DNA of 64,000 nucleotides from Paenibacillus tengchongensis (GTDB lineage: Bacteria; Bacillota; Bacilli; Paenibacillales; Paenibacillaceae), in contig NZ_WACP01000007.1 of NCBI RefSeq assembly GCF_008973665.1, forward strand, positions 1-64,000, given 5' to 3'. A program made the position numbers and the translations under genes. How positions within the stretch are numbered: the first letter of the stretch is position 1; every line of letters begins with the position of its first letter. Of this stretch, positions 43,578-51,906 are shown piece by piece. The notes under the pieces are model-generated. The model did no database searches, was not told where the DNA came from, and worked only from the letters and a program-made list of their open reading frames with translations.

Positions 43578-46001
43578 ATGAACAAACAAGGAAAGCTGAT
43601 GGTGGTCGGCTTCGGGCCGGGGGCGCTGGAGCATATTACCGGCCGGGCGCTGGCCGCCATTGAAGAAAGTGAAGCGGTGATCGGTTATAACACCTATGTT
43701 GAACTGATCAGGCCGCTTTTGAAACACCAGGAGATTGTGGGAACCGGCATGACCGAGGAGGTCAGCCGTGCGCAGGAGGCCGTGCGCAGAGCGGAAGCTG
43801 GACAGGCGGTGGCCGTCATTTCCAGCGGCGACGCGGGGGTGTACGGCATGGCAGGCCTGGTCTATGAAGTGCTTATGGAGCGGGGCTGGAAGCCGGAGAC
43901 CGGGGTCCGGGTCGAAGTGATTCCCGGTATTTCGGCCATGCAATCCTGCGCTTCGCTGCTTGGCGCCCCGGTCATGCACGATGCCTGCAGCATCAGTCTC
44001 AGCGACCACCTGACTCCATGGGAGAGCATTGCGGCACGGGTTGAAGCTGCGGCTGCGGCGGACTTCGTCATCGCTTTCTACAATCCGCGCAGCGGCAAGC
44101 GCACGCGACAGATTGAGGAGGCGCGCGAGATTCTGCTGCGCTACCGCGATCCGTCGACTCCGGTCGGCATTGTCAAAAGCGCCTACCGCGAGCGTCAGCA
44201 GACCGTGGTTACCACGCTGCAGGAGATGTTTACGGAGGAGATCGGCATGCTGTCCACGGTGATTATAGGCAATTCTGCGACCAGAGTCTACGAAGGGCTT
44301 ATGGTCACTCCGCGCGGTTACGAGCGCAAATATAGCCTAAGCGAGGAAGTGCAGGCGCTGAAGCCGCATGAGCGGCTGCGCGCGGCGGCCGAGCCGTGGG
44401 CGCTGGCTTCGGCTCAGCCGCGGAGCGGAAGAGCTGTCTCGCCGGTGCCGGAGAATGCGGATATCGTAGCCGGTACAAATGTCGTAGCCGGGCCAGAGGG
44501 TGCTGCACGGGCATGGGCGGCTGTACAAGACAAAGCGGGTGCAGATTCGCAGACAGACGGCCGGCAGGACGCTACACTGGCGTGCTCGGCAGTACAAGAT
44601 AAAGCGGGTGCAGATTCGCAGACAGACGGCCGGCAGAGCGCGGTGCTGCTGGTCGGACACGGCAGCCGGGTGACAGAAGGGAACGAGGAGCTGCGCAGGT
44701 TTACAGCTGGGTTGGCGGAGCGCAGACCCGGACTGCACATCGAGACTTGTTTTATCGAGCTCGCTTCCCCATCCATTGCCGAGGGGGTTGAGCTCTGCGT
44801 GCGGGCAGGGGCGGGGCGGATCTATATAGTGCCGATCATCCTGTTTGCCGCAGGCCATGCCAAGCTGGATATTCCTGCAGCTCTGGACTGGGCCCGGAAG
44901 AACTATCCCGCTGTGGAATTTGTATACGGACGGCCTGTCGGTGTACAGGAGCGGGCGGTGCAAATTCTGCTGGACCGGATTGCGGAAGCGGTCCGGCTGC
45001 AGCCGGAGATGGCGAAGCAGACACGCCGTTTGCCGGGAAGCGGTGATTTTGGACAAGACGGATTACCGGCCTCCGCTATAGATGAGTCAGGTCCTGCAAG
45101 TGAGGCAATGGGATCAGGGAGCAAGAACTATACAGAAGAAACCGCAGGAAAAGATGATGTCAGTGCGGAGATTGCTGCGGGATTGACCGGTCCGAAGCGG
45201 TCCGGGACTGCAACAGCTTACGCAGGAAAGGCAGATTTGGCGGGAGTACTGAGCTTTCCTGACGGGATAAGCTCCGGAGACGAACCATATGCCGTGAACC
45301 ATGCGGGCGTTTCCGTCCGGGACCAGGATACGGTTGTGCTGCTGATGGGCCGCGGAGGCAGTGATCCCGATGCCAACAGCGATCTCTGCAAGCTGGGCAG
45401 GATGCTGTGGGAGCAGACCTCCTATTTAAGCGTGGAAAGCTGCTTTATCGCTGTGGCGAAGCCTTCCTTGCCGGAAGGCCTTGCCCGCTGCCTGACGCTC
45501 GGGGCACGCCGCATCATCGTGCTGCCGTACCTGCTCTTTACCGGAGTGCTGATGAGGCAGTTTGAGGCGGCGGTACAAGCCTTCGCCGATGCTCATCCGG
45601 AAATAGCCGTCGAGCTCGGCAGTTATATCGGCACCCATCCGCTATTCACCGATATCCTGGATGAACGGATCGGAGAGACACTCGCCGGGCAGGCCGGAAT
45701 GAACTGCGATACCTGCGGCTACCGTTCCGCTGCGGCTGCGAACCGTCAACATAACCATGGGCATAGCCATAGCCATAATCACAGCCACGGGCATGATCAC
45801 GACCACGATCATGGGCATAGTCACAGCCACGATCACGGCTTCGGGCATGCGCACGGTCACGATCACAGTCATAGCCATAGCCATATCCATGGGCATGAGC
45901 ATGATAACAGTCACCGCCATGACGAAGATCAAGGAGCAGCGGCCGCAGTCTCACCGGCTGCGGCAGTGCAGCACGGGGACGCGGAGACACCCGTCCGATG
46001 A
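43578..46001 (+). CDS. Fusion: precorrin-3B C17-methyltransferase (CbiH) and sirohydrochlorin cobaltochelatase (CbiX)
   Basis: One 807-aa frame holds two enzymes of anaerobic B12 synthesis. Residues 1-250 are CbiH/CobJ (VVGFGPGALEHITGRA, ISSGDAGVYGMAGLV, FYNPRSGKRTRQIEEA). A linker with a duplicated 16-residue unit (AVQDKAGADSQTDGRQ) follows. Residues 354-475 form a chelatase half with both catalytic His (LVGHGSR, FAAGHAKLDIP). After a further disordered linker of about 100 residues, 584-705 form a second half in which the first His site reads MGRGGSD. MNCDTC near 707 is the MxCxxC iron-sulfur motif known in long CbiX. The C-terminal 720-790 run is extremely His-rich and could store cobalt. 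GGAGGAACAG precedes the ATG. The stop overlaps cbiJ. Confidence 0.9.
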   Translation: MNKQGKLMVVGFGPGALEHITGRALAAIEESEAVIGYNTYVELIRPLLKHQEIVGTGMTEEVSRAQEAVRRAEAGQAVAVISSGDAGVYGMAGLVYEVLMERGWKPETGVRVEVIPGISAMQSCASLLGAPVMHDACSISLSDHLTPWESIAARVEAAAAADFVIAFYNPRSGKRTRQIEEAREILLRYRDPSTPVGIVKSAYRERQQTVVTTLQEMFTEEIGMLSTVIIGNSATRVYEGLMVTPRGYERKYSLSEEVQALKPHERLRAAAEPWALASAQPRSGRAVSPVPENADIVAGTNVVAGPEGAARAWAAVQDKAGADSQTDGRQDATLACSAVQDKAGADSQTDGRQSAVLLVGHGSRVTEGNEELRRFTAGLAERRPGLHIETCFIELASPSIAEGVELCVRAGAGRIYIVPIILFAAGHAKLDIPAALDWARKNYPAVEFVYGRPVGVQERAVQILLDRIAEAVRLQPEMAKQTRRLPGSGDFGQDGLPASAIDESGPASEAMGSGSKNYTEETAGKDDVSAEIAAGLTGPKRSGTATAYAGKADLAGVLSFPDGISSGDEPYAVNHAGVSVRDQDTVVLLMGRGGSDPDANSDLCKLGRMLWEQTSYLSVESCFIAVAKPSLPEGLARCLTLGARRIIVLPYLLFTGVLMRQFEAAVQAFADAHPEIAVELGSYIGTHPLFTDILDERIGETLAGQAGMNCDTCGYRSAAAANRQHNHGHSHSHNHSHGHDHDHDHGHSHSHDHGFGHAHGHDHSHSHSHIHGHEHDNSHRHDEDQGAAAAVSPAAAVQHGDAETPVR
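44520..44636 (+). repeat. 48-base direct repeat inside the CbiH-CbiX gene
   Basis: Two copies (44520-44567 and 44589-44636) differ at about three positions, offset 69 bases so the frame is kept. They encode the duplicated linker unit AVQDKAGADSQTDGRQ. Confidence 0.92.
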
Positions 46002-46786
46002 TTCTGATGCTATGCGGAACCAGCGATGCCCGGGAGCTGGCGGTGATGCTTCACGGGCATGGTCTGCCGCTGCTCGCGTCCGTGGTGACGCCGAGCGCTT
46101 CAGACAGGCTGGCCGAGGCCGGTATCCGCGCGATCACGGGCAGACTGGACCGTGAGGGCATGGTCCGCGTGCTGCGCGAAGGCGGATTCCGCGCAGTCGT
46201 GGATGCCAGCCATCCTTACGCGGAGGAGGCGCATGCCAATGCTGCCGCAGCCGCAGCGGCACTCGGCCTGCCCTGCTACCGTTATGAACGGCGCAGCCAG
46301 TCCTATGCCGATCATCCCCGGCTGATCCGGGTTCCTACTTATGAGGCCGCAGCGCTCCAGGCCAAGGCGCTGAAAGGCTCGGTGATGCTGACGACCGGAG
46401 GCAAGACGCTGGAGATTTTCGCCGCGCAGCTGCTCGGGGACCCGCAGATCCGCCTGACGGTGCGGCTCCTGCCCTGCCTGGAGAACATTGCCCGCTGTCT
46501 CGAGCTTGGCATTGAGCAGCGTAATATTATTGCGCTGCAGGGACCTTTTTCACGGGAGTTGAATGAAGCCATGTTCCGCCAGTACGGGACAGAGGTGATG
46601 ATTACCAAAGAGAGCGGGGCGGAAGGCTCGCTCGACGAGAAGCTGTATGCCGCACTGGACATGGGGCTGCAGGTGATTCTCATCTCCCGGCCCCGGACGG
46701 CTTATGAAGCGGTGCGTACATTTGATAATTTCGGGGAACTGACGGAGGCGCTTCTGGCCGCGCCGGAGCTGCGATCGGCGGAATAG
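45998..46786 (+). CDS. cbiJ: Precorrin-6A / cobalt-precorrin-6A reductase
   Basis: 262 aa. NADH-dependent reduction of cobalt-precorrin-6A. The N-terminal MILMLCGTSDARELAVMLHG and VVDASHPYAEEAHANA are family signatures, as is LTTGGKTLEIFA. The start overlaps the fusion gene's stop (ATGA), so translation is coupled. The gap of about 350 bases behind it carries element C. Confidence 0.93.
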   Translation: MILMLCGTSDARELAVMLHGHGLPLLASVVTPSASDRLAEAGIRAITGRLDREGMVRVLREGGFRAVVDASHPYAEEAHANAAAAAAALGLPCYRYERRSQSYADHPRLIRVPTYEAAALQAKALKGSVMLTTGGKTLEIFAAQLLGDPQIRLTVRLLPCLENIARCLELGIEQRNIIALQGPFSRELNEAMFRQYGTEVMITKESGAEGSLDEKLYAALDMGLQVILISRPRTAYEAVRTFDNFGELTEALLAAPELRSAE

Positions 46787-46858
46787 AGCGTGGAGCTTAC
46801 GGCACTGGCAGCACGCCGATGAACCTTCTGATAACCGCCGCCCGAGTGATCCTCGCGC

Positions 46859-47050
46859 TTAACTGTATTGTGTACACTTATTTTTCGGAGCTTAGCATAT
46901 TTTTTGGCGTTAACTGTACTTGCTGCAACTATAATCCTGCTCAAGCGCCATATAGCAGAAACGTGCCGTTTATAGCTGTACAGCATGCAATTATCTTAAT
47001 AATACGGGGCTACAGCGGGATTATAGCTGCACGAATTGCAATTATTATGC
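46859..47050. repeat. Tetrad repeat element C (four hairpin units)
   Basis: Four units with the approximate core CTGTACNNNNTGCAANTAT begin at 46859, 46910, 46972 and 47023. Aligned on CTG (46863, 46914, 46976, 47027), the offsets are 51, 62 and 51 bases. The arms TGTAC/TGCA and TTAACTG/CAACTAT can fold into small hairpins. It fills most of the gap between cbiJ and cbiC, which has no credible gene. Confidence 0.72.
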
Positions 47051-47133
47051 CGGTCGGCTGCAGTAGTAAAGCGGGAAGAACCTGCAAGCGGGGTTCGCTG
47101 CCGTAAGCGCGCATGCCAGAGGAGGAAGAATCA

Positions 47134-47787
47134 ATGGATTTTGGTACAGAATTCAAGCCGCTGACGGTGGAGCCGCAGCAAATCGAGAATCTGAGCTTTG
47201 AGATTATTGCGCAGGAACTGGGTGCGCATCCTTTTACTGCCGACCAGTTTCCGGTCGTGCAGCGGATTATTCATGCTTCGGCCGATTTTGAGCTGGGGCG
47301 CAGCATGGTATTTCACCCCGAAGCAATCACGGCAGGGATTGCCGCTATCCATGCCGGGCAGCCGGTGATTGCCGATGTGCGGATGGTGGAGGCGGGAATT
47401 TCGAAGCCGCGCCTGGCACAGTATGGGTGTGAGGTCAGGGTGCATATCAGCGACCCGGATGTCGTGCAGGAAGCGCGGGAGCTGGGCGCTACCCGCGCCA
47501 TCACGGCAATGCGCAAAGCTTGCCGGGCGGAGCCGGGCGGCATTTACGCCATCGGCAACGCCCCGACGGCGCTGCTGGAGCTGATCCGCCTGATCAAGGA
47601 AGGCGCAGCCAAGCCCGGCCTCGTGATCGGCATGCCGGTCGGCTTCGTCTCGGCTGCGGAATCGAAGGACGAGCTGCGCCGGCTGGATATTCCATATATC
47701 ACGAATATCGGACGCAAGGGCGGCAGCACGGTGGTAGTGGCCGCGCTCAACGCGCTCAGCCTGCTTGCCGTCCGGCAGGAGGCTTAG
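47134..47787 (+). CDS. cbiC: Precorrin-8X methylmutase
   Basis: 217 aa. Moves the C11 methyl to C12 to form cobyrinate (CbiC/CobH). FPVVQRIIHASADFELGRSM contains the conserved catalytic His, and GNAPTALLELIRLI and GMPVGFVSAAESKDEL are typical. The start used is the ATG after AGAGGAGGAA. A slightly longer in-frame start overlaps that site. Confidence 0.94.
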   Translation: MDFGTEFKPLTVEPQQIENLSFEIIAQELGAHPFTADQFPVVQRIIHASADFELGRSMVFHPEAITAGIAAIHAGQPVIADVRMVEAGISKPRLAQYGCEVRVHISDPDVVQEARELGATRAITAMRKACRAEPGGIYAIGNAPTALLELIRLIKEGAAKPGLVIGMPVGFVSAAESKDELRRLDIPYITNIGRKGGSTVVVAALNALSLLAVRQEA

Positions 47788-47788
47788 G

Positions 47789-49000
47789 ATGGGCGGAGAG
47801 CGCGGCAGCAGAGCAAGCGCGGCGGCCCGGCAGGAAGGCCGCCCGGAGAGCCCCGCAGGCCAGCCGGAACCTCCGGCCGCCGGCTATGGCGGCGAGTCCC
47901 CGGCGGCCGGGGCTCCGCCGGGCCCGCTGCGCCGGGGCTACACCACCGGCGCCTGCGCGGCAGCAGCGGCCAAAGGCGCGGCGCTGCTGCTGCTCACCGG
48001 CGAAGCGCCGCCATCGGTTGAGCTGGAGCTGCCGGCCGGGTTCCGGCACCGCTTCACGCTGGCCGGGTGGCGGCGGGAGGCTTGCGGAGCGGTGACCTGC
48101 ACCACGGTCAAGGACGGCGGCGACGATCCGGACGCCACCCATGGGGCGCTGATCGAGGCCACCGTCAGCTGGCGGGCGGAGCCGGGCGTTGCGATCGACG
48201 GCGGCCGGGGCGTCGGCCGGGTGACGAAGCCCGGCCTGCCGCTGCCGCCCGGCGAAGCGGCGATCAATCCCGTGCCGCGGCGGATGATCCGCGAGGCGGT
48301 AGAGGAAGCGCTGGACGAATACGGAACGGCGCAGGGCATGCGGGTGATCATCAGCGTGCCGGAGGGCGAGGCGATTGCCGTCAGGACGCTGAATCCGCGC
48401 CTTGGAATCGTCGGCGGCATCTCGATCCTCGGCACACGCGGCGTGGTGACGCCGTTCTCGACCGAGGCGTACAAGGCAAGCGTCGTGCAGGCGATTTCCG
48501 TCGCCGCCGCATCGGGCGGCCGCCGGATTGTGCTGACCACGGGCGGCAGCAGCGAGAAAGCTGCGCAGGCCATGTTTGGGGAGCTGCCGGAGGAGGCTTT
48601 TGTCCAGATGGGCGAATATGTCGGGTTCTCCCTCCGCCACGCCAAGGCTCACGGCATCCGCAAAGTGACGCTGGTGGGCATGGCCGGCAAGTTCTCCAAG
48701 GTCGCGAAGGGAGCGATGCTGATTCATTCCAGGAATGCCCCGGTCGATTTCGGCTTTCTGGCTGCTGTTGCCGCTGAGACTGGAGCAGAGCCGGAGGTGC
48801 TGGAAGCTATAGCCGCCGCCAATACGGCCGCCCAGGTGGTGGATATGATGACGGAGGCGGGGAACGGGCTGTTTTTTGAGCGAATATGCGAGCATGCCTG
48901 CCGCCATTGCCTGGACCATGTGAGCGGGGGGATGACGGTGGAAATGGTGCTCATTACGATGAAGGGCCGCGTGCTGGGAAGGGCGGAAATCTGTGGATAA
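47789..49000 (+). CDS. cbiD: Cobalt-precorrin-5B C1-methyltransferase
   Basis: 403 aa, the methyltransferase that marks the anaerobic route. RRGYTTGACAAAAAKGAALL and VTCTTVKDGGDDPDATHG are CbiD signatures, and the ring-contraction partner CbiG is also present. The N-terminus carries about 45 extra residues rich in Gly, Ala, Pro and Ser. The ATG lies one base after the cbiC stop with CAGGAGG inside the end of cbiC. A shorter start cannot be excluded. Confidence 0.93.
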   Translation: MGGERGSRASAAARQEGRPESPAGQPEPPAAGYGGESPAAGAPPGPLRRGYTTGACAAAAAKGAALLLLTGEAPPSVELELPAGFRHRFTLAGWRREACGAVTCTTVKDGGDDPDATHGALIEATVSWRAEPGVAIDGGRGVGRVTKPGLPLPPGEAAINPVPRRMIREAVEEALDEYGTAQGMRVIISVPEGEAIAVRTLNPRLGIVGGISILGTRGVVTPFSTEAYKASVVQAISVAAASGGRRIVLTTGGSSEKAAQAMFGELPEEAFVQMGEYVGFSLRHAKAHGIRKVTLVGMAGKFSKVAKGAMLIHSRNAPVDFGFLAAVAAETGAEPEVLEAIAAANTAAQVVDMMTEAGNGLFFERICEHACRHCLDHVSGGMTVEMVLITMKGRVLGRAEICG

Positions 49001-50264
49001 TATCATCTATGTCATTGGCATCGGCGAGGACGGCGCGGGGGGACTATCTCCGAGAAGCCTCGGGCTCATTCAGGACAGCGAAGTATTGCTGGGCGGAGAG
49101 CGCCAGCTGGCTTTCTTTACAAATTACGGCGGGCAAAAAATCGCCCTGCAGGGCGGGCTGGCCGCTTTTGCCGGCAGGCTGGAGGAGGTGCGGCTGACGC
49201 GGCGTGCGGTGGTGCTGGCATCGGGCGACCCGCTGTTCTTCGGCATCGGCGGTTATCTGGTGCAGAGATTTGGACCGGAGCAGGTCGAGATCATTCCGCA
49301 TTACAGCAGTGTGCAGCTGGCGTTTGCCAGGCTGGGTGACAGCTGGCAGGATGCCGAGCTGATTAGCCTCCACGGCCGGCCGATCAGGGGATTGGCCCAA
49401 CGCATCGACGGCAGGCGCAAAGTGGCGCTTCTGACCGATGACCGGAACTCTCCGGCACGGATCGCCGCTTATTTGCTGGAATTCGGCATGACGGAGTACG
49501 AGGCTTTTGTCTGTGAAGAGCTGGGCGGACCGGGGGAGAGCTGCGGCTTCTGGGAGCTGGCTGAGCTGGCTGAGCAGGCGGACGGGGCGTTCTCCGGGCT
49601 GAATACCGTGATTTTGCGGCAAAAAAACATGGAGCACCGTCTCCGGCGCGGCTTTGCCTACCCGGATGAGGCGTTCGCGCAGCGGCGTCCGGATAAAGGA
49701 CTGATTACGAAGCGCGAGGTGCGCGCTTTGGCGCTGTCGGAGCTGAATTTGAGCGCGGCGGCAGTGGTTTGGGACATCGGCTCCGGTTCCGGGGCCGTGG
49801 CGGCGGAATGTGCGCGGATTGCCTGTCAGGGCCGGGTGTACGCCGTGGAAAAAGAAGCGGTAAATCTGCCGAACATGGAATCCAACCGGCTGAAATTCCG
49901 TGCGGATTATGAGATTATCCGCGCCAAAGCGCCGGAGGGGCTGGAGCGGCTGCCCGATCCGGACGCGATATTTGTCGGAGGCAGCGGCGGGGAGCTGGCG
50001 AATATCGTCGCCCTCAGTGCGGTCCGGCTGCGGCCCGGCGGCAGAATTGTCGTTACGGCGATTACCGTCGAGACGCTGCACGGCGCCATGAAGGCGATGG
50101 AAGCGGCCGGACTTATGCCGGAGGTTACCATGCTGCAGGCCTCACGGGGCAAGCCGATCGGCGGAATGACCCGCTTCGAAGGGCTGAATCCGGTTTATGT
50201 CGTCAAGGGTGAGAAACCGGGCGTGGAGCATCATGCTGCGGATGATATTCAAAGGGGGATATAA
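48993..50264 (+). CDS. cbiET: Cobalt-precorrin-7 C5-methyltransferase / C15-methyltransferase-decarboxylase (CbiE-CbiT fusion)
   Basis: 423 aa. The CbiE methylase domain (1-200: YVIGIGEDGAGGLSPRS, LASGDPLFFGIGGYLV) is fused to the CbiT domain (220-400) with SAM loop VVWDIGSGSGAVAAECARI and EKEAVNLPNMESN. The fusion is the CobL arrangement, common in Bacillota. The GTG start overlaps the end of cbiD by eight bases. Confidence 0.94.
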   Translation: MDNIIYVIGIGEDGAGGLSPRSLGLIQDSEVLLGGERQLAFFTNYGGQKIALQGGLAAFAGRLEEVRLTRRAVVLASGDPLFFGIGGYLVQRFGPEQVEIIPHYSSVQLAFARLGDSWQDAELISLHGRPIRGLAQRIDGRRKVALLTDDRNSPARIAAYLLEFGMTEYEAFVCEELGGPGESCGFWELAELAEQADGAFSGLNTVILRQKNMEHRLRRGFAYPDEAFAQRRPDKGLITKREVRALALSELNLSAAAVVWDIGSGSGAVAAECARIACQGRVYAVEKEAVNLPNMESNRLKFRADYEIIRAKAPEGLERLPDPDAIFVGGSGGELANIVALSAVRLRPGGRIVVTAITVETLHGAMKAMEAAGLMPEVTMLQASRGKPIGGMTRFEGLNPVYVVKGEKPGVEHHAADDIQRGI

Positions 50265-50266
50265 CA

Positions 50267-51109
50267 GTGGGCAAACATGCTGCGGAAACCGTTAAGGTTT
50301 CCCTACACACAGAGCAGGCGGCTGGAAGCGCCGGCGCTGAACAACAGACACCCGAATCGAGCCGGGACAGTATTCACGGGCAAGGAGAGCTGTCCAGCCC
50401 GGTGAAGTCCGGTATCCTGTACGGAATTGGCGTCGGACCCGGCGATCCGGAGCTGATTACACTCAAGGCTTGCCGCCTGCTGATGGAATGTCCGGTGATC
50501 GCCTATCCGGCAGCGCAGAAGGGCGGTAAATCCTACGCCCAGGAAATCATTGAGCTGCATGTGAATGCAGCGGAGAAGACGATGTTGGGACTCGTTTTTC
50601 CGATGACCAAGGACCCGCTGCAGCTGGCGAACGGCTGGAATTGGACGGCTGAGCTGTGCTGGGATGAGCTGCGCCGGGGTAACGACATTGCGTTTGTGAC
50701 CGAGGGCGATCCGCATCTGTACAGCACGTTTATCCATTTGGCCCGGCTGATGCAGGAGTTGCATCCCGAAGTGCCTATTGTGTCTGTGCCAGGCATCTCC
50801 TCCGTCCTGGGCGCCGCCGCTTCGCTCGGCCGCCCGCTGGCCGACAGCGACCAGCGGGTCGGCATCATTCCGGCGACGGAGGACCGCGCGGCGCTGCAGG
50901 AAGCGCTGCTCCATCATGATACGGTCGTATTCCTCAAGGTGGCGAAGGTGCTGGATCTGGTGCTTGATGTACTGGACGAAATGGGCCTGGCGGACAAAGC
51001 CTCGGTGGTGACCAAGGCAACCTCAGGCAGCGAGCGGGTATGGCACGACGCAAGGGAGCTGCGCGGCGCCAAGCTGGAGTATTTAAGCCTGATGGTGGTG
51101 AGCAAATGA
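50267..51109 (+). CDS. cbiL: Cobalt-precorrin-2 C20-methyltransferase
   Basis: 280 aa; methylates C20 of cobalt-precorrin-2 (sirohydrochlorin). YGIGVGPGDPELITLKACRL begins the methylase fold at about residue 51, preceded by a low-complexity tail of about 45 residues not seen in most homologues. VTEGDPHLYSTFIHL and VPGISSVLGAAASLGRPL are conserved. The GTG start stands after GGGGGATATAACA. The stop overlaps cbiF (ATGA). Confidence 0.94.
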   Translation: MGKHAAETVKVSLHTEQAAGSAGAEQQTPESSRDSIHGQGELSSPVKSGILYGIGVGPGDPELITLKACRLLMECPVIAYPAAQKGGKSYAQEIIELHVNAAEKTMLGLVFPMTKDPLQLANGWNWTAELCWDELRRGNDIAFVTEGDPHLYSTFIHLARLMQELHPEVPIVSVPGISSVLGAAASLGRPLADSDQRVGIIPATEDRAALQEALLHHDTVVFLKVAKVLDLVLDVLDEMGLADKASVVTKATSGSERVWHDARELRGAKLEYLSLMVVSK

Positions 51110-51906
51110 CGGAAATACTGCTGGAACCGAAGGTATATATTGTCGGCGCCGGTCCCGGTGACCCGGAGTTGATTACGGTGAAGGGCCGGCGGATCCTGCG
51201 GGCGGCCGATCTCGTATTGTACGCCGATTCGCTGGTCAGCGAGGACCTGATCGCGCAGGCGAAGGCAGGCGCGAAGGTGCTGCAGAGCTCGGGCATGGAT
51301 CTGGAGCACCAGATCGCCGTGATGGCGGAAGCGGTGCAGGCCGGGAGAAGCGTCGCCCGGGTGCATACCGGCGATCCGGCCATGTACGGGGCGATTCTGG
51401 AGCAGATCTCGCTGCTGAAGCTGCTGGGCATCGGCTGCGAGATCGTGCCCGGCGTCAGCTCCGTATTCGCGGCGGCTGCGGCGGTCGGCGCAGAGCTGAC
51501 GGTGCCTGAGCTGACGCAGACGGTCATCCTGACGCGCGCCGGAGGACGCACTCCGGTGCCGGAGCGGGAGCGGCTGCGGGAGCTGGCCGCGCATCACTGC
51601 ACGGTGGCGCTGTTCCTCAGCGCCTCGCTGGCCGGGCAGGCCGCGGCAGAATTCCTCGCCGCCGGCTGGAGCCCGGACACGCCGGTGGCCGTCGTTGAGC
51701 GGGCCACCTGGCCGGATCAGCGGATCGTGCGTACCACCGTATCCGGGCTGGAGGGCGACCTGAAGGCGGCCGGGATCACCCGGCAGGCGATGATTCTGGC
51801 CGGCTGGGCGCTTGATCCCGGACTGTCAGACCGGGATGCCCACCGCTCGAAGCTGTACGATCAAGCCTTCACCCACGGCTACCGGGAAGGAACCGAACGG
51901 CCATGA
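51106..51906 (+). CDS. cbiF: Cobalt-precorrin-4 C11-methyltransferase
   Basis: 266 aa. VYIVGAGPGDPELITVKGRR, VRVHTGDPAMYGA-like ARVHTGDPAMYGAILEQ and TRAGGRTPVPERERL are CbiF/CobM signatures. Translationally coupled at both ends by ATGA overlaps. Confidence 0.94.
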   Translation: MTEILLEPKVYIVGAGPGDPELITVKGRRILRAADLVLYADSLVSEDLIAQAKAGAKVLQSSGMDLEHQIAVMAEAVQAGRSVARVHTGDPAMYGAILEQISLLKLLGIGCEIVPGVSSVFAAAAAVGAELTVPELTQTVILTRAGGRTPVPERERLRELAAHHCTVALFLSASLAGQAAAEFLAAGWSPDTPVAVVERATWPDQRIVRTTVSGLEGDLKAAGITRQAMILAGWALDPGLSDRDAHRSKLYDQAFTHGYREGTERP

